From contig JBFMAB010000070.1 in assembly GCA_040755835.1 (NCBI GenBank), positions 1-64,000 on the forward strand: a stretch of DNA of 64,000 nucleotides. Reading direction: 5' to 3'. This DNA comes from JADLDB01 sp040755835 (GTDB lineage Bacteria > Myxococcota > Myxococcia > Myxococcales > Myxococcaceae). The notes beneath the pieces are model-generated. The model was given only the letters and a program-made list of their open reading frames with translations. It was not told the origin of the DNA and did no database searches. Shown here piece after piece: positions 61,404 to 64,000 of the stretch; positions within the stretch are counted from its first letter, which is position 1, and each line of letters opens with the position of its first letter. Made by a program: the position numbers and the translations under genes.

Positions 61404-61440
61404 ATCCGGGGACTCCCCCGAGCGCGCCGGATTTTCAGCC

Positions 61441-61579
61441 CACGCCGGTCACCTTCTGGGAGTAGTCCGGGGAGTCCACCGAGTCGGTGGTGGCGGGGCC
61501 GCGAGCGAGCGCGGTGTGGCCCAGCCTCCTCAGCCCGGCGACCAGTTCGGCCTTCAGGGCCAGGCCGGCGTGATCCGGG
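61441..61579 (-). pseudogene. rpiB fragment (duplicate of 54632-54770)
   Basis: These 139 nt align without gaps to 54632-54770 within rpiB, with about 11 mismatches (about 92% identity by eye). They correspond to roughly codons 8-54. The frame stays open but several conserved residues change, for example Asp to Ala and Tyr to Ser. It then ends in TGA six nt past the homology. There is no start or active-site loop, so it is a non-functional scar. It lies directly beside an IS66 remnant. Confidence 0.9.
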
Positions 61580-61583
61580 CACC

Positions 61584-61881
61584 CGTCTTCCCACCGTCGG
61601 CGGCAGCTGCGCGCACATCCTCGAGCACCGCGAGGCCCTCGGGCACTTCGTCAGCCGCGACGGCGTACAACCACGCCCGGCAGGAGCTCCGTGGCTTCGT
61701 GCTGTGGCGCAAGTCGTCGCTGGGCAGCCAGTCCGCGCGCGGCGACCGCTTCGCCGCCAACCTCAAGTTCGTCGCCCACACCGGCCGCAAGCAGAAGCGC
61801 CACGTCTTCAGCTACCTCGTCGAGGCGCTTCAGGCGGCGTTCAGCCATCGCTCAGCTCTGTCGCTGCTCCCCGCCCGGTGA
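61584..61881 (+). pseudogene. IS66-family transposase remnant (C-terminal part)
   Basis: The frame ending at 61881 reads YNHARQELRGFVLWRKSSLG, then SQSARGDRFAANLKFV and RKQKRHVFSYLVEALQAAF. These match the C-terminal end of IS66-type transposases (the N-x-A-E-R-x-L-R and LWRKxSxGTQS region). The preceding piece (ILEHREALGHFVSRDGV, about 61618-61668) is in another frame, so a frameshift separates them. No N-terminal part or terminal repeats are visible. This is a decayed element. Confidence 0.75.
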
Positions 61882-61914
61882 ACGCGTACAGGGTAGCCGC
61901 CCGCGACCAGAAGC

Positions 61915-62166
61915 TCAGTTCTCGCCGGGCTGCTGGAGCGTCCAGCGGCTCTCGACGAGGCGATAGGTGGCTTCCTTGCCGCAGCCCTTCACCTTCACCT
62001 TCGTCGAGCTGATCACCCGCTCGAGCTCCTCGTACTGGAGCGACTGCTCGTCGCACTCGAGGTACTGCGAAGCGCGCGGCCCCAGCTCCTTCTTCAGCTG
62101 GGCCATGGGGGTCGAGCAGCCGGCCAGCAGCGTGGCCAGGGCGACGGCGAACAGGCAGTGCTGCAT
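61915..62166 (-). CDS. Small lipoprotein (C...GCG..A.Y family), copy 1
   Basis: An 83-residue protein with lipobox LATLLAGCSTP and a GAGGAC site before ATG 62166. The mature part has the motif ECDEQSLQYEEL and then VKGCGKEATYRLV. The same spacing of Cys, Leu, Glu-Leu and Gly-Cys...Ala-x-Tyr occurs in the next gene upstream. Many myxobacterial proteins carry this short motif; its function is unknown. It is likely co-transcribed with copy 2, 11 nt away. Confidence 0.8.
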   Translation of the reverse strand: MQHCLFAVALATLLAGCSTPMAQLKKELGPRASQYLECDEQSLQYEELERVISSTKVKVKGCGKEATYRLVESRWTLQQPGEN

Positions 62167-62177
62167 GGGTGGGTCCT

Positions 62178-62474
62178 CTACAGGCCGCCGGGAGGCCGCG
62201 TGTCCTCCGTCGGCGGGACGGTGTCGTTCAGGAACATCGCCCCCGACGCCGTCTGCAACCGCACGTACACCGCGCGCCGGTTGCAGCCAGACACGCCCAC
62301 GTACACCGGGCCGGCCTCGTCCGATGCGAGCTCCTGCACGGCGAGCTTGTCGGGGGGACAGGCGAACTCGAAGGACGCGCGCAAGAGCACGCGCTGCTTC
62401 GCCTGGTCGAAGGAGACAGGGGTGACGCAGGCGACCGCGAACAGTGACGCCAGGAACAGCCATGGTCGCGTCAT
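62178..62474 (-). CDS. Small lipoprotein (C...GC..A.Y family), copy 2
   Basis: A 98-residue protein with signal MTRPWLFLASLFAVAC (lipobox-like AVAC) and a GAGGGG site before ATG 62474. The motif FACPPDKLAVQEL followed by VSGCNRRAVYVRLQ parallels the neighbouring protein (C-x5-L-x-x-x-EL, then V-x-GC-x-x-x-A-x-Y). The C-terminus is Pro/Thr-rich. It lies 48 nt after fabF and may be read through from it. Confidence 0.8.
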   Translation of the reverse strand: MTRPWLFLASLFAVACVTPVSFDQAKQRVLLRASFEFACPPDKLAVQELASDEAGPVYVGVSGCNRRAVYVRLQTASGAMFLNDTVPPTEDTRPPGGL

Positions 62475-62522
62475 GTTGCCCCTCTGCCCCCTCTCCCCGA
62501 TGGGAAAGAGGGAGAAGATCCG

Positions 62523-63785
<1,263 letters not shown>

Positions 63786-63881
63786 GGCGTTGTGACTCCT
63801 GGCGGGCAGCGGAACAGAAACGAAGGCAGGGCCGCCCGCTGCCGGACGACCCCGCTCGCGACGGGCCTCAACGCCCCACGA

Positions 63882-64000
63882 CTACTTCTTGTGGGTGTTG
63901 ATGTAGTTGATCGCGTCACCCACCGACTTGATGTTCTCAGCCTCCTCGTCGGGGATCTCGATCTCGAACTCCTCCTCCATCGCCATGACGAGCTCGACGA
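63882..64000 (-). CDS. acpP: Acyl carrier protein, partial (5' end beyond window)
   Basis: The last 38 codons and stop of an acyl carrier protein. The visible sequence reads VELVMAMEEEFEIEIPDEEA, followed by ENIKSVGDAINYINTHKK. This is helix II to the C-terminus of ACP; the Ser that carries phosphopantetheine lies just outside the window, a few residues upstream. It precedes fabF on the same strand. Confidence 0.95.
   Translation of the reverse strand, partial: VELVMAMEEEFEIEIPDEEAENIKSVGDAINYINTHKK

Overview
The window is a contiguous piece of a very G+C-rich chromosome, about 70% by eye, with strong third-position GC. It most likely comes from a myxobacterium (phylum Myxococcota). Clues are a protein ending in a MYXO-CTERM-like sorting tail (Gly-Cys-x-Cys, one membrane helix, Arg cluster), many large Cys-rich lipoproteins, an IgGFc-binding-domain lipoprotein, a receiver/DUF4388/DnaJ/TPR fusion, PilZ, PilT and PilB-like proteins, an ECF sigma factor and a large Ser/Thr kinase. 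The species cannot be named from the sequence.

Layout. 1-8761: a cut-off lipoprotein gene, a Nudix protein, a three-gene surface operon (5'-nucleotidase, lipoprotein, outer-membrane barrel) and an acyl-CoA dehydrogenase. 8804-15571: tRNA-Cys with a clear promoter, a SpoIID/LytB protein and two large lipoproteins. 15629-22763: small membrane protein, MoxR ATPase, a secreted protein, a decayed stretch, the receiver-DnaJ fusion, a patatin lipase and IlvE. 22794-28493: AAA ATPase, acetyltransferase, PilZ, cyclic-nucleotide-binding protein, PilT-like ATPase and formate-THF ligase.

28563-30328 is a two-gene insert of different composition: an OLD/RecF-like ATPase overlapping a small TOPRIM-like (DUF4276-type) protein. 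This is a likely phage-defence module. It sits just ahead of a complex I operon (nuoC-D-G-H-I, 30680-36386) with a near-ideal sigma-70 promoter; nuoA, B, E, F and J-N are not here. An AmpG-like permease and a membrane phosphoesterase follow.

39493-47833 is a long minus-strand block of up to eight genes: a small unknown protein, HemD, a secreted protein, a matrixin-type protease, a PilB/GspE-like ATPase, a phospholipase-D protein and two TPR proteins. Thioredoxin and MgtE diverge from it. glyA-nrdR-ribD (minus) is divergent from a phosphate-selective porin preceded by an 11-nt-periodic GTCAC array resembling a Pho box.

53988-64000: small lipoprotein and rpiB, a three-gene surface operon (two Gly-rich proteins around a fibre protein with an S74 chaperone end), a convergent ECF sigma factor and zinc-finger Ser/Thr kinase, a scar holding a 139-nt rpiB copy beside an IS66 transposase remnant, two related small lipoproteins, fabF and the 3' end of acpP.

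A repeated regulatory theme is a TAnnnT-like hexamer 6-13 nt before start codons that lack a Shine-Dalgarno sequence, suggesting frequent leaderless transcripts.
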